A DNA stretch of 64,000 nucleotides from JADJYF01 sp965278995 (GTDB lineage Bacteria > Pseudomonadota > Gammaproteobacteria > Ga0077536). The notes below the pieces were generated by a model, which saw only the letters and a list, made by a program, of their open reading frames with translations, made no database searches and was not told the origin of the DNA. Within the stretch, counting starts at the first letter, position 1. Every line of letters begins with the position of its first letter. The position numbers were made by a program, and so were the translations under genes. Shown here in pieces: positions 51,754 to 59,918 of this stretch. The stretch spans positions 3,534,001 through 3,598,000 of the forward strand of contig OZ257136.1 of assembly GCA_965278995.1 (NCBI GenBank), read 5' to 3'.

Positions 51754-52863
51754 ATGGATAGAAAAAGCATAGCGCCGATTACGCCGGATGCGCTTACGCC
51801 ACGCGCGGTGGCGAGCGAATTTCGCGCGTTGCTCAACGATGGCGCTCGCCTGCAGGTCGCCGGAACGGCGCAAGCTGCGCCGACCAGCCTGCTTGCGCAG
51901 GGCTATGGGCCGCGCTATCGGATGACGCTGTTCGGCATGCGATTCTATCTGGCCGCGCTGCGACAGAATCCTGATGTGCGATTCTTCGTCGCCTATGTCA
52001 TGCCCGACACGCGAAGCCGCCGCCCGGCCATCCATGCACGCATTTTCTACAAGGATGTCTCGCTCATCTGGCGTTCAGCCTCGCACGTTGTGCGCTCGGC
52101 CAACGAGAACTGGATCGGCAAAGGTGATGTGGTGGAAGTGATGCGTGATGGTCGCTGCTATCTCGAGTCAAACGAAGCGACGACCGACCTGCCGCTGGAG
52201 ATGCAGGACGCACTCGAGATGCTCGCACGCCGCCCCGGCGTGATCCGCCGCGATCACATTGCACTGGCACGCGTGCTACGCAATGGCCCAGACAATCGTG
52301 TCGTCGCCTATCGCGATTTCACCGGTCCACGCGAACGCGCGGCGCGCAACCCGCGATTGCGCATCAATGGCGGTCGGCCGGTTGCCTGGTTCGCTCACGC
52401 TGGCGATCCGGCATCGCTGCGCTTCGCACCTGGCTATGAGCCGGATCTACGACAAGGCTTACTCGAGGAAACGCGTTCCGAGAGCACCCTGTATGGTGGT
52501 GTCCTGCGTCGCTTCCGTATCCTGTCGACCAATGCAAAGCTGCAATATCTGTTTTTTGCCGGGCCTCACCACGTGTGGATCATCCCGCCGCAGGCGACCA
52601 GCACCGACCTCATGAGTTATGGCGTGCGTCCGATCAATGTCGCGTTCGATGACGATCTCTGCGTGCCGGGCTACGAGTATCACTATCTCGACTACAGCGT
52701 GACGCCGCCGGTCATGGTGTCGCAAATTCCGGCTGGTTATGCTGGACCGCAATCGACCGCGGATGCATCGCGCGCGGATGCATCACCGTGGCTGGACTGC
52801 CTGCCGATAGTTCGCGCGTTCCGGCGCAGCGTGCTACGACGCCGCCAGCGCGCGCCTGCGTGA
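51754..52863 (+). CDS. conserved-looking hypothetical protein
   Basis: The product has 369 residues, soluble, with neither signal nor membrane segment. It starts 21 bp after the PilZ gene, so the two are probably one operon. Segments such as YRMTLFGMRFYLAALRQNPD, HARIFYKDVSLIWRSASHVV and AGPHHVWIIPPQATSTDLMS have the mixed alpha/beta character of a folded protein, but I cannot place it in a family. It ends in a basic tail (RRSVLRRRQRAP). The PilZ partner suggests a c-di-GMP-linked process; nothing further can be said from sequence alone. Confidence 0.78.
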   Translation: MDRKSIAPITPDALTPRAVASEFRALLNDGARLQVAGTAQAAPTSLLAQGYGPRYRMTLFGMRFYLAALRQNPDVRFFVAYVMPDTRSRRPAIHARIFYKDVSLIWRSASHVVRSANENWIGKGDVVEVMRDGRCYLESNEATTDLPLEMQDALEMLARRPGVIRRDHIALARVLRNGPDNRVVAYRDFTGPRERAARNPRLRINGGRPVAWFAHAGDPASLRFAPGYEPDLRQGLLEETRSESTLYGGVLRRFRILSTNAKLQYLFFAGPHHVWIIPPQATSTDLMSYGVRPINVAFDDDLCVPGYEYHYLDYSVTPPVMVSQIPAGYAGPQSTADASRADASPWLDCLPIVRAFRRSVLRRRQRAPA

Positions 52864-52932
52864 TCTGAACACGTCATCTTCCGGCCATTAGCTGGCCTTA
52901 TGTGGCCAGTATATTTTTGCCGGCAGTCGGAG

Positions 52933-53175
52933 TCACCCGCCTGGTGCGCGAAGTCTGGCGCGGATGCGCTCGCGCGTGGCGTCGTCCAGCGTCGCGGTAG
53001 TGTGAGTCTCAGCGAATCTATTGACTTGCGCGCGCAGCAGCGCCATCTGCCTGCGATACAGTCGGCACGGGCCGCAGATCAGGCGATGCAGGCCGAGACG
53101 AACACGTTCACCGAGACTGAGCTTGCGGTCGAATTCGGCCGACGTCAGCTGCGAGGCTTCCTGACACTTGAACAC
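52933..53175 (-). CDS. zf-HC2 type putative anti-sigma factor
   Basis: The product has 80 residues from GTG 53175. The zinc site H-x-x-x-C-x-x-C (HRLICGPC, about residues 30-37) with an N-terminal Cys (FKCQEASQL) is the ZAS-type signature of ECF anti-sigma factors. It has no membrane segment, so it would be a soluble, redox- or metal-responsive regulator like RsrA or ChrR. It begins 3 bp after the ECF sigma gene, the expected arrangement. Confidence 0.88.
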   Translation of the reverse strand: MFKCQEASQLTSAEFDRKLSLGERVRLGLHRLICGPCRLYRRQMALLRAQVNRFAETHTTATLDDATRERIRARLRAPGG

Positions 53176-53178
53176 GGC

Positions 53179-53751
53179 TCAACCCGCGCGTGCCCAGGCG
53201 CGCTCGAGGCAGGCACGCACACGTTCCCGTGCGCGTGACAACATCACCCACAGATTCCCCGGCGAAGAAATGGCCAGCGCAGCCACCAGCTCATCGGTCT
53301 CTAGACCGTCGATTTCGCGCAGCACGAATGCTGCGCGATATTTATCCGGCAGCTTGTCGATGCAGGTCATGATGAGCTGACCGAGTTCGGCGTTCTCGGC
53401 GATGAAGGCCGGTTCCTGCCAGCGCGCAGGCGCGTTGCTCCAGTGACCTGTATGGTCGAACTTGCCAGCCCAGGTGTCATCGTCGATGAGCGTTGCATCG
53501 AACGGTTCCTCACGACTCCATTTGCGCAGATGGTCGATGAGCTTATTCTTGAGGATGCTGATGAGCCAGGTGCGGACTTCGGCGCGGCCGGCAAATGACG
53601 TTCGCGCAGCGAGCGCGGCAAGCAGCGTCTCCTGGACGAGGTCTTCGGCCAGTGCCGGTTCATGTACACGCAACATCGCATAGCCATAAAGCGCGTCGCC
53701 ATGTTGATCGAGCCACAACTCGGGCGAGCCCGGGTCGACCGTCGCTGTCAT
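53179..53751 (-). CDS. ECF RNA polymerase sigma factor
   Basis: The product has 190 residues. Region 2 (DALYGYAMLRVHEPALAEDL, with VQETLLAALA) spans about 20-85 and region 4 (IDKLPDKYRAAFVLREIDGL, then a helix-turn-helix ending VMLSRARERVRACLERAW) about 130-185. Region 4 ends with the S-R-A-R-x-x-x-x-x-C-L pattern of ECF factors. The cognate anti-sigma gene follows directly. Targets are unknown, but the divergent GST and the FAPW peptide gene upstream are neighbours that could be tested. Confidence 0.93.
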   Translation of the reverse strand: MTATVDPGSPELWLDQHGDALYGYAMLRVHEPALAEDLVQETLLAALAARTSFAGRAEVRTWLISILKNKLIDHLRKWSREEPFDATLIDDDTWAGKFDHTGHWSNAPARWQEPAFIAENAELGQLIMTCIDKLPDKYRAAFVLREIDGLETDELVAALAISSPGNLWVMLSRARERVRACLERAWARAG

Positions 53752-53866
53752 TATCTTCTGCCGGATCCACTACGCGTCGCGCAGACTATGCCGGCAAGCG
53801 GGCAGCGTGTACAGCAGGGTGGATGCCGCGCCCAATGGCACGGCGTCCACACCTGTCAGCGCTGGT

Positions 53867-54130
53867 TTAGGAAGGCATGTGCCAGGGCCGGAAAGCGCTG
53901 CCGAAGTCGATGGCCATTGGCACATCCTGCGGCGTCGCATTGAAGGGCGGCATCACCTCATAGCGCGTCGCGCGGTCGCGCCATGGCGCGAACCCGCTGG
54001 TGACGACTTCCGCGCTGCTTGTTGTCGCCGCTACCGGCTCATGGGCGCGCGAGTTCCAGGGCGCAAAACTGTCGGCCATGGCGGTGGACGTAACGATGCT
54101 GAAGCCGACGGCAATAATAAACTTGTTCAT
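53867..54130 (-). CDS. small secreted protein with three F-x-P-W repeats
   Basis: The product has 87 residues from ATG 54130 (GAGGA upstream). Residues 1-19 are a signal peptide (MNKFIIAVGFSIVTSTAMAD). Three aromatic repeats follow: DSFAPWNSRAHEP, SGFAPWRDRATRY and SAFRPWHMPS, at about 20, 46 and 77. The F-(A/R)-P-W-(N/R/H) unit recurs at roughly 27-30 residue spacing. No cysteines are present. I recognise no family. It lies 115 bp upstream of the ECF sigma gene on the same strand. Confidence 0.65.
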   Translation of the reverse strand: MNKFIIAVGFSIVTSTAMADSFAPWNSRAHEPVAATTSSAEVVTSGFAPWRDRATRYEVMPPFNATPQDVPMAIDFGSAFRPWHMPS

Positions 54131-54315
54131 GGAGAGTATCCTCGATTCACTGTACTGAGAGTCATGAAACACACGCTGTGTTTCATGCTTAGTCGGGCGA
54201 ACCGGCGATTCCTTACAAATATTTTTCAGGTACATTCACACCATGTCCGGCAGTGTTTACACTCGACACCCCCGGTGGCCATCGCGGCCATCACAGCAAA
54301 GGAGGCAGAACTGCC

Positions 54316-54960
54316 ATGCTGACTGTCCATCACTTGAACAATTCGCGCTCGCAGCGCATCGTCTGGCTGTGTGAGGAACTCGGCCTCGACTACACCCTGA
54401 TCAAACATCAGCGCGATGCGGAAACCATGCGTTCGCCGGCCTCGCTTGCTGCGGTGCATCCGCTCGGCAAAGCACCGACCATCGAACATGACGGTCGCGT
54501 GATCATCGAGACCGATGCGATCATCGAGTATATCTGTCAGGTCTGCGCCGGCGGCCAATTGAGTCGCGCTCCGGGGTCCCCTGACTACGGCGCTTATCTG
54601 CAATGGCTGGCCTATTCCGAAGGGACACTGTTCCCCGGCCTTGGCGTCGATCTCATCTATGCCTGGACCGGTGGCGGCAATCAGACCTTCAAAGGCTTTT
54701 TCGATGTCGAACTGGAGAAGAACCTGAAGTATCTGCAGAATTGCCTGGCCGGCCAGGACTTCATTCTGCCGTCGGGATTTTCCGCTGCCGACATCAATCT
54801 CGGCTGGACGCTGGAGTTCGCGGAATGCCGCGGCCGGCTGCGCGCTTATCCTGGCTTGCAGACTTATCTGGCACGGCTGCGTGCCCGCCCCGCTTATCGC
54901 AAAGGACTGGAACGCGGTGGTGTGCAGGATTTGAGCGTGTTTGCTGCTGGCGTCGAATAG
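54316..54960 (+). CDS. glutathione S-transferase family protein
   Basis: The product has 214 residues from ATG 54316, preceded by a near-perfect AGGAGG 10 nt upstream. The N-terminal thioredoxin fold starts MLTVHHLNNSRSQRIVWLCE with the active-site Ser (NNSRSQR), then HPLGKAPTIEHDG with the cis-Pro, and ETDAIIEYI as the glutathione-binding Glu-Ser-like turn (here E-T-D). The C-terminal helical domain follows (SAADINLGWTLEFAECRGRL). It conjugates or reduces hydrophobic electrophiles. It is divergent from the FAPW gene. Confidence 0.93.
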   Translation: MLTVHHLNNSRSQRIVWLCEELGLDYTLIKHQRDAETMRSPASLAAVHPLGKAPTIEHDGRVIIETDAIIEYICQVCAGGQLSRAPGSPDYGAYLQWLAYSEGTLFPGLGVDLIYAWTGGGNQTFKGFFDVELEKNLKYLQNCLAGQDFILPSGFSAADINLGWTLEFAECRGRLRAYPGLQTYLARLRARPAYRKGLERGGVQDLSVFAAGVE

Positions 54961-55035
54961 CCCGGGCATCCACAGCAGCGCCGATAGCAACGGTCATCGG
55001 CATGGGCGGTTGTTGAACTGCACAACCGCTCCTCG

Positions 55036-55860
55036 CTACACCGCTATTTGGCGAGTACGCCTGCGCCTCGACCGGACCGACAATGCCAGCAGTGCAAACG
55101 TCATCATCGCCAGAGACTGCGGTGCATCGACAGTCGAAGTACCTGGAAACAGATTGGTCGAGTAGCTGATCGTGTACTCGTGGGCAAACTCCCATAGCGG
55201 GTCGATGGAAATACCTGGATCAGCGATCGCTTGCGCGCTGGAGGCGTGCGAAAACAGCGTTCCGACGTCGGCAATCGCCTCGAACTCGAACCCCTGCCCG
55301 TTGGCGTCGATATAGAACGGCACGGTAACGATGTGGGAATAGCCGTCGGTAGGCGTTCCACGGAAGGCATCCGCCCGTCCTCTCACGAGCCAGGTACCCC
55401 GCCGCCCAAGCTCCGCAACATTGCTCTCCGCGAAAGCGCGCGCGTCGCCTGTCTGCGATGCTTCGCCGATAAGCGTAAATATCAACGGGACAATTCGCGC
55501 TTCGCTGCCGCCGGTCACGTAGGCCTGCCATTGCACCCAGGCCTGTGCGCTGCCATTCGTGCCGAGCGTCGACACCTGGACATCTGCTGCAGGGCTCGCG
55601 CCACCGGTAGTCAACGCGCGGCCGGAGAAATGGGCGCCGCTGTCGAGGACGTAGTCGAGCGCAATATCCGACGGCAGCGAACTATCGGGCGTCAGAATCG
55701 AGCCACCGCCTGCGCCACCATGAATCTGGGCGGTGAAAGTGGCAGCTTGCAGTTCAAACAATGGCGCGGCGTTAACCGCACCGGTGTACAGAAGAACTGC
55801 GATAACGAGAATGACGGGAAGGCGCAAGCTGCGCTGTGGGCGCCTGGCAGGTATTGGCAT
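55036..55860 (-). CDS. secreted protein with a divergent PEP-CTERM-like tail
   Basis: The product has 274 residues from ATG 55860 (AGGGGG upstream). A signal peptide ends near residue 30 (AVLLYTGAVNA), and the mature part is a beta-rich domain of about 210 residues without cysteines. The C-terminus has a PEP-CTERM layout: a short motif V-D-A-P-Q-S, a hydrophobic helix LAMMTFALLALSV and a basic cluster RSRRRRTRQ. The key P-E-P is replaced by A-P-Q, so exosortase processing is uncertain. PEP-CTERM proteins are sorted by EpsH-type exosortase and often linked to exopolysaccharide; no exosortase is in this window. Confidence 0.78.
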   Translation of the reverse strand: MPIPARRPQRSLRLPVILVIAVLLYTGAVNAAPLFELQAATFTAQIHGGAGGGSILTPDSSLPSDIALDYVLDSGAHFSGRALTTGGASPAADVQVSTLGTNGSAQAWVQWQAYVTGGSEARIVPLIFTLIGEASQTGDARAFAESNVAELGRRGTWLVRGRADAFRGTPTDGYSHIVTVPFYIDANGQGFEFEAIADVGTLFSHASSAQAIADPGISIDPLWEFAHEYTISYSTNLFPGTSTVDAPQSLAMMTFALLALSVRSRRRRTRQIAV

Positions 55861-55943
55861 GTCACCCCCTGAGTTGTGTCGGTTCGCTGCGCTCAACTTA
55901 GCATGGGACCGGCACGCGCACGTGTGTGCCAATGCCAGGCACA

Positions 55944-56022
55944 TTAACAGGCTGGTGAAAAACGTAGCGAGCGAAGGCAGGACAAGGCGCACGAGCGCAG
56001 TAGTTTTTCACCAGCCTGTTAA
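55944..56022. repeat. 79-bp palindromic element with 20-bp perfect inverted ends
   Basis: TTAACAGGCTGGTGAAAAAC (55944-55963) is exactly complementary to 56003-56022. The 39-bp middle (GTAGCGAGCG...CAGTA) is GC-rich. Both outer ends read TTAACAGGCTG inward. Sequences of this type, ending in TTTTTCA(A/C)CAGCCTGTTA, are scattered in many proteobacterial genomes as REP/MITE-like repeats; that is from general memory. The first ten-base core TAACAGGCTG recurs at 57504-57513. It may act as a transcription terminator for the AraC side or be a non-autonomous mobile repeat. Confidence 0.75.
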
Positions 56023-56027
56023 AGAAA

Positions 56028-56045
56028 TGCCCGCACGAGCGGGCA
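56028..56045. terminator. short GC hairpin beside the palindrome
   Basis: TGCCCGC (56028-56034) and GCGGGCA (56039-56045) pair around ACGA. There is no T-run on the plus strand, and only a short AT stretch on the minus side (from AAAGAAA at 56021-56027 read in reverse, TTTCTTT), which could serve as a U-tract for minus-strand transcription. The plus-strand AraC region lies beyond. Weak terminator candidate. Confidence 0.4.
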
Positions 56046-56471
56046 GATAAGCGGGTGGTGTCGCGCGGCCGAATAGCTGGGCCAGCCGGGCCGTTCTTAT
56101 TGGACCTCGTGTCGGTCGTTGTCCGATCAGGGCCTGACCCCCCTCAGCGCTGAAGTGGACCAGGACCTGACCGCAACGGTCTCCCCTCATGATGCGGCAT
56201 CGCAGCTCCCCGCCACGGCACGGTGCATCCTCTCCCCCTCTCGGACGATCACGTTCTCGGCAGCCTGACGTCGCGCCAGGACAGGATCCGAATGAATCGT
56301 CGTTACATCAATCTTGCCTGCCGCCGTAGCGTGCGCTGCACGCTTGTTGCGCAATGGGCACCCCTTGGGCAGGAGTCGCACCATAGAGCGTCACGGTTGT
56401 CCCAGGGAAGCGACGCAACTGCCAATCTCTGTTATTTTAGTGACAGATATGCTCGGCGAAGGAGGCGGTCG

Positions 56472-57506
56472 ATGGAGCTCGACGCAATCTGGGACTTACC
56501 GATGCCGGTCACTTATGGCCGTCATTTGACGCGCCTGTTCGAGCCGGGGGCATTGCTGGCCGGCACCGGGCTCGGCCTGGCCGAACTGGCCGAGCCCGGC
56601 CGCCGCATGACGGTGCGTCAGGTCCTGCAGTACGCGCAGAACGCCATCCGGCTCGCGCCGCGGCCGGAATGGTATTTCGAATGGGCGCTCAGTCTGTCTG
56701 ACCATTTCCACGGCCCGATCAGCATTGCTTTGATGAGCGCTCCGACCCTGGGCGCGAGTCTCGATACGTTTCTGAAATATTTTCCCGGACGTGTGCCCTA
56801 TATCGACATGCAGGGCCGGCGCGAAGCGGACCGGTTTCATGCCGAACTGCGGCCGCTGATCGATCTCGGCGCAACTCGCCCGATGCTGATCGAAACGCCG
56901 TTGCTGGTACTGCAGCAATATCTGGTGAGTGTTTATGGCATCGATATGCGGGCTGCGTCCATCGACCTCGCCTACCCGGCAACCCCTTATGCGGCAGTCT
57001 ACGGTCGCTATTTTGGCTGTACTGTACGCTTCGACGCACCCTGCGCCGCGCTGATCATTCCAGCGCAATGGCGCGAGATGCCGAATTTCGGCTACAGCGC
57101 CTCGACCTGGGCGCATGCTCTGCAGCTCTGCGAAGCGACGATGGGTTCTTCGCGCTCGCGCGACACGCTGGGGCAGGTTCGACATTACCTCGGCTCGGCA
57201 TTCGTCATCGACGAGCGCGAACGTGCATTGCCGACGTTGCGCGAGACCGCCGACGCGCTGCACCTGGCGCCACGCACCTTGATTCGGCGCCTGCGCGCGA
57301 TGGGTACCACTTACCAGGCGGTCATCGACGATTTCCTGCAGGGTCGGGCCTGCGAACTGCTGGCCAATGACCAGTCACAAATCAAGGAAGTGGCGGCAGC
57401 CCTCGGCTTCAGCAATCCGGCAAATTTCGGCAAAGCGTTCAAACGCTGGTTCGGCGTCTCACCCGGCAACTATCGCGCCGGCGCACGGCAGCATCCAGGC
57501 GACTAA
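56472..57506 (+). CDS. AraC family transcription regulator (arabinose-binding N-domain type)
   Basis: The product has 344 residues from ATG 56472, preceded by GGAGGCGG. The N-terminal ligand domain (about 20-215) has the pattern of OruR/ArgR-like AraC proteins (LSLSDHFHGPISIALMSAPT, FPGRVPYIDMQG). The C-terminal double HTH (about 235-335) has LRETADALHLAPRTLIRRLR and IKEVAAALGFSNPANFGKAF-like helices, ending FKRWFGVSPGNYRA. The fused CoA-transferase gene starts 137 bp downstream and is a likely target. The stop TAA at 57504 begins a TAACAGGCTG core shared with the palindrome. Confidence 0.94.
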   Translation: MELDAIWDLPMPVTYGRHLTRLFEPGALLAGTGLGLAELAEPGRRMTVRQVLQYAQNAIRLAPRPEWYFEWALSLSDHFHGPISIALMSAPTLGASLDTFLKYFPGRVPYIDMQGRREADRFHAELRPLIDLGATRPMLIETPLLVLQQYLVSVYGIDMRAASIDLAYPATPYAAVYGRYFGCTVRFDAPCAALIIPAQWREMPNFGYSASTWAHALQLCEATMGSSRSRDTLGQVRHYLGSAFVIDERERALPTLRETADALHLAPRTLIRRLRAMGTTYQAVIDDFLQGRACELLANDQSQIKEVAAALGFSNPANFGKAFKRWFGVSPGNYRAGARQHPGD

Positions 57507-57643
57507 CAGGCTGTTCAGGCGCCTCGCCCCCTGGACAGACCGCCTCATCGCGTTACACTTGGGCGCACCCACGTTCAACGCTCAATCAAGAGAGCGCAAT
57601 CAACTGACGTCAGCGGCGCATCCGCGGCTGGCCGAGTAGCGAG

Positions 57644-58990
57644 ATGCCCATGAACAAAGTGTTTCCCGATGCCAGGACGGCGCTGGCCGATCTGCTTCAC
57701 GACGAGATGACGATAGCCGCCGGCGGCTTCGGCCTGTGCGGTATACCCGAAAATCTGATCGGTGCGCTCGTCGCCAGCGGGACCAAGGAATTGACCATCG
57801 TCGGCAACAACGCCGGCGTCGATGATTTCGGGATGGGCCTGCTGTTGAAAACGCATCAGGTCAAAAAAGTGATCGCCTCCTACGTCGGCGAGAACAAGGA
57901 GTTCGAGCGCCAGGTGCTGGCCGGCGAACTCGAGCTCCAGCTGACCCCGCAAGGCACGCTGGCTGAAAGGCTGCGCGCCGGTGGCGCCGGCATCCCCGGC
58001 TTCTATACGCGGACGGCCGCAGGCACTCAGCTTGCCGAAGGCAAGGAATCCAAAGTATTCAACGGTCGCGAATACGTGCTCGAAGAAGGCATTCAAGCTG
58101 ATGTCGCCATTGTCAAAGCCTGGAAAGGCGACAAAGCCGGCAACCTCGTTTATCGCAAGACCGCGCGCAACTTCAATCCGATGATCGCGACCTGCGGCAA
58201 GATCTGTGTCGCTGAAGTCGAAGAACTGGTCGACGTCGGTACACTCGATCCCGATCACGTGCACACACCGGGCATCTATGTCGATCGCATCATTCAAGGG
58301 GTCAACTACGAAAAGCGCATCGAGTTCCGCACGGTCGCCGGCAGCGGCGCGAAAAAAGACACGCCAGAGCGCGCGCAGATGGCGAAGCGCGCAGCGCAGG
58401 AACTGAAAGACGGGTATTACGTCAATCTTGGCATCGGCATCCCGACCCTGGTTGCGAATTTCATTCCGGACGGCATCAATGTGATTCTGCAGTCCGAAAA
58501 CGGCCTGCTCGGCATCGGCCCGTTCCCGGACGAAGCGGACGTCGACCCGGATCTCGTCAATGCCGGCAAGCAGACCATCACGACCATCGGCGGCTCGAGT
58601 TTCTTTTCAAGTTCCGACTCCTTCGCGATGATCCGTGGTGGCCATGTCGATCTCTCAATTCTGGGCGGACTCGAAGTCGCCGAGAACGGCGATCTGGCGA
58701 ACTTCATGGTGCCCGGCAAGATGGTCAAAGGGCCAGGCGGCGCGATGGACCTGGTCTCGGGCGTGAAGCGCGTCATCGTGCTGATGGAGCACACCGCCAA
58801 AGACGGCACGCCGAAGATCCTTAAACGCTGTTCCCTGCCGCTCACCGGAAAAGGCGTGGTCAACATGATAATCACCGAACTTTGTGTGTTTGAAGTCGCA
58901 CCCTCCGGGCTGGTGCTGAAAGAACTGCATCCCGGTGTGACCTTGGAGGAAGTGCGCGCCAAAACCGGCTGCGATTTCGTCGCGCGTTAA
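57644..58990 (+). CDS. fused 3-oxoacid CoA-transferase (subunits A and B)
   Basis: The product has 448 residues and joins both subunits of a succinyl-CoA:3-ketoacid type CoA-transferase. The A domain covers about 1-230 (FPDARTALADLLHDEMTIAA, GGFGLCGIPE, VGNNAGVDDFGMGLLL, AKGKESKVF-like motif). The B domain covers about 245-448 (LKDGYYVNLGIGIPTLVANF, with catalytic E285 in SENGLLGIG). It moves CoA from succinyl-CoA to acetoacetate or another 3-oxoacid during ketone or ring degradation. Most bacteria keep the subunits separate, so the fusion is notable. An AraC gene precedes it. Confidence 0.95.
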   Translation: MPMNKVFPDARTALADLLHDEMTIAAGGFGLCGIPENLIGALVASGTKELTIVGNNAGVDDFGMGLLLKTHQVKKVIASYVGENKEFERQVLAGELELQLTPQGTLAERLRAGGAGIPGFYTRTAAGTQLAEGKESKVFNGREYVLEEGIQADVAIVKAWKGDKAGNLVYRKTARNFNPMIATCGKICVAEVEELVDVGTLDPDHVHTPGIYVDRIIQGVNYEKRIEFRTVAGSGAKKDTPERAQMAKRAAQELKDGYYVNLGIGIPTLVANFIPDGINVILQSENGLLGIGPFPDEADVDPDLVNAGKQTITTIGGSSFFSSSDSFAMIRGGHVDLSILGGLEVAENGDLANFMVPGKMVKGPGGAMDLVSGVKRVIVLMEHTAKDGTPKILKRCSLPLTGKGVVNMIITELCVFEVAPSGLVLKELHPGVTLEEVRAKTGCDFVAR

Positions 58991-59041
58991 GGCCACGGTT
59001 CCAAGTCCAGCGCGTCGAGCGACCGCCGTGCACACTCAGCC

Positions 59042-59875
59042 ATGGCTGCCGGTGGTCAGGTTCGGGCGCGTGCGTTGTTGACTGCGCACATGAAACCGCT
59101 GCAGTTCGCTTTCGATTTTCTGAGCGGTTTCGCCGCCAGACCGCCGGCCAAATCGGCCATACCCTCCAAACCGTCCGTCCCGGCAGCGGGACTTTCCAGA
59201 CCCCGCTACGAACTCGCGCGCCATCCACGTCGGCGCACGCTGGGTATCGAAATTCATCCCGACCTGCGCGTCGTCGTGCGCGCACCGGTGCATTGCCCGG
59301 CGCTGGAGATTGAATGGTTCGTCGCTGAACGCAGCGCCTGGATTGAGGCGCAGCTCGCCTATTTCCGCGAACGCCCGCCACCGGCAATATCACCGGCGCC
59401 GCTTGAAGGCGCTCCGCAGCGTTATCTTGGCGGCGACTATCGGTTGACACTGCGACCGGCCGCGCCGGGCGGGGTGAGCTTGGATGGCGAACAGCTCATA
59501 GTCGGTGGGACCGCAACTAAAACGGCACTCAGCGTACAGCGCGCGCTGGACTCCTGGTGGCGCGCTCAAGCCGAGCGCGAATTCACGGCGCTGCTCGATC
59601 GCTGGCATGCACACCCGCGCTTCGCGCGGTATCCGCGTCCGGCGCTCAGCATCCGAAAAATGCGCACGCGATGGGGAAGCCTCGGTTCGCGCCGCGGGAT
59701 GAGCCTCAATCTCGCGCTCATCCACGCGCCGCATGTGTGCATCGAATATGTCGTCGTGCACGAATTGTGTCATCTGCGTTATCACGGCCACGGTCGTGGG
59801 TTCTACCAGCTGCTGGAGTCGGTCATGCCCGACTGGCGCGAACGTCGGAAAATGCTCGAAGCGGGTTTGCGTTGA
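59042..59875 (+). CDS. YgjP-like / SprT-type zinc metallopeptidase domain protein
   Basis: The product has 277 residues (ATG 59042; ATG 59090, starting MKPLQFAFDF, is equally possible). The zinc site H-E-L-C-H-L-R-Y-H-G-H-G near residue 240, with a third His in the G-H-G-R-G-F-Y segment, follows a YgjP-type core: RRTLGIEIHPDLRVVVRAPV, WGSLGSRRGMSLNLALIHAP and IEYVVVHELCHL. It is a putative cytosolic metallopeptidase of the DUF45 (YgjP/WLM-like) family; physiological substrates are unknown. Confidence 0.88.
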   Translation: MAAGGQVRARALLTAHMKPLQFAFDFLSGFAARPPAKSAIPSKPSVPAAGLSRPRYELARHPRRRTLGIEIHPDLRVVVRAPVHCPALEIEWFVAERSAWIEAQLAYFRERPPPAISPAPLEGAPQRYLGGDYRLTLRPAAPGGVSLDGEQLIVGGTATKTALSVQRALDSWWRAQAEREFTALLDRWHAHPRFARYPRPALSIRKMRTRWGSLGSRRGMSLNLALIHAPHVCIEYVVVHELCHLRYHGHGRGFYQLLESVMPDWRERRKMLEAGLR

Positions 59876-59918
59876 TACAGCCGCCCGCCCGGTGGCGGAG
59901 CAATGCGGGGCATGCTGC

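Larger units (their letters stand above)
55861..56471. other. 611-bp intergenic region with repeats
   Basis: The gap between the PEP-CTERM-like gene (leftward) and the AraC gene (rightward) contains the 79-bp palindrome at 55944 and the hairpin at 56028. The remainder (56046-56471) carries an open frame in phase with AraC, but it lacks protein-like composition and a ribosome site. The AraC start has its own AGGAGG-type site at 56457-56465. Confidence 0.55.

Noticed and set aside
57504..57513. TAACAGGCTG at the AraC stop as a second copy of the palindromic element
   Set aside because: Only the ten-base core matches; the following bases differ and no complementary arm was found, so it is noted as a possible half-site only.
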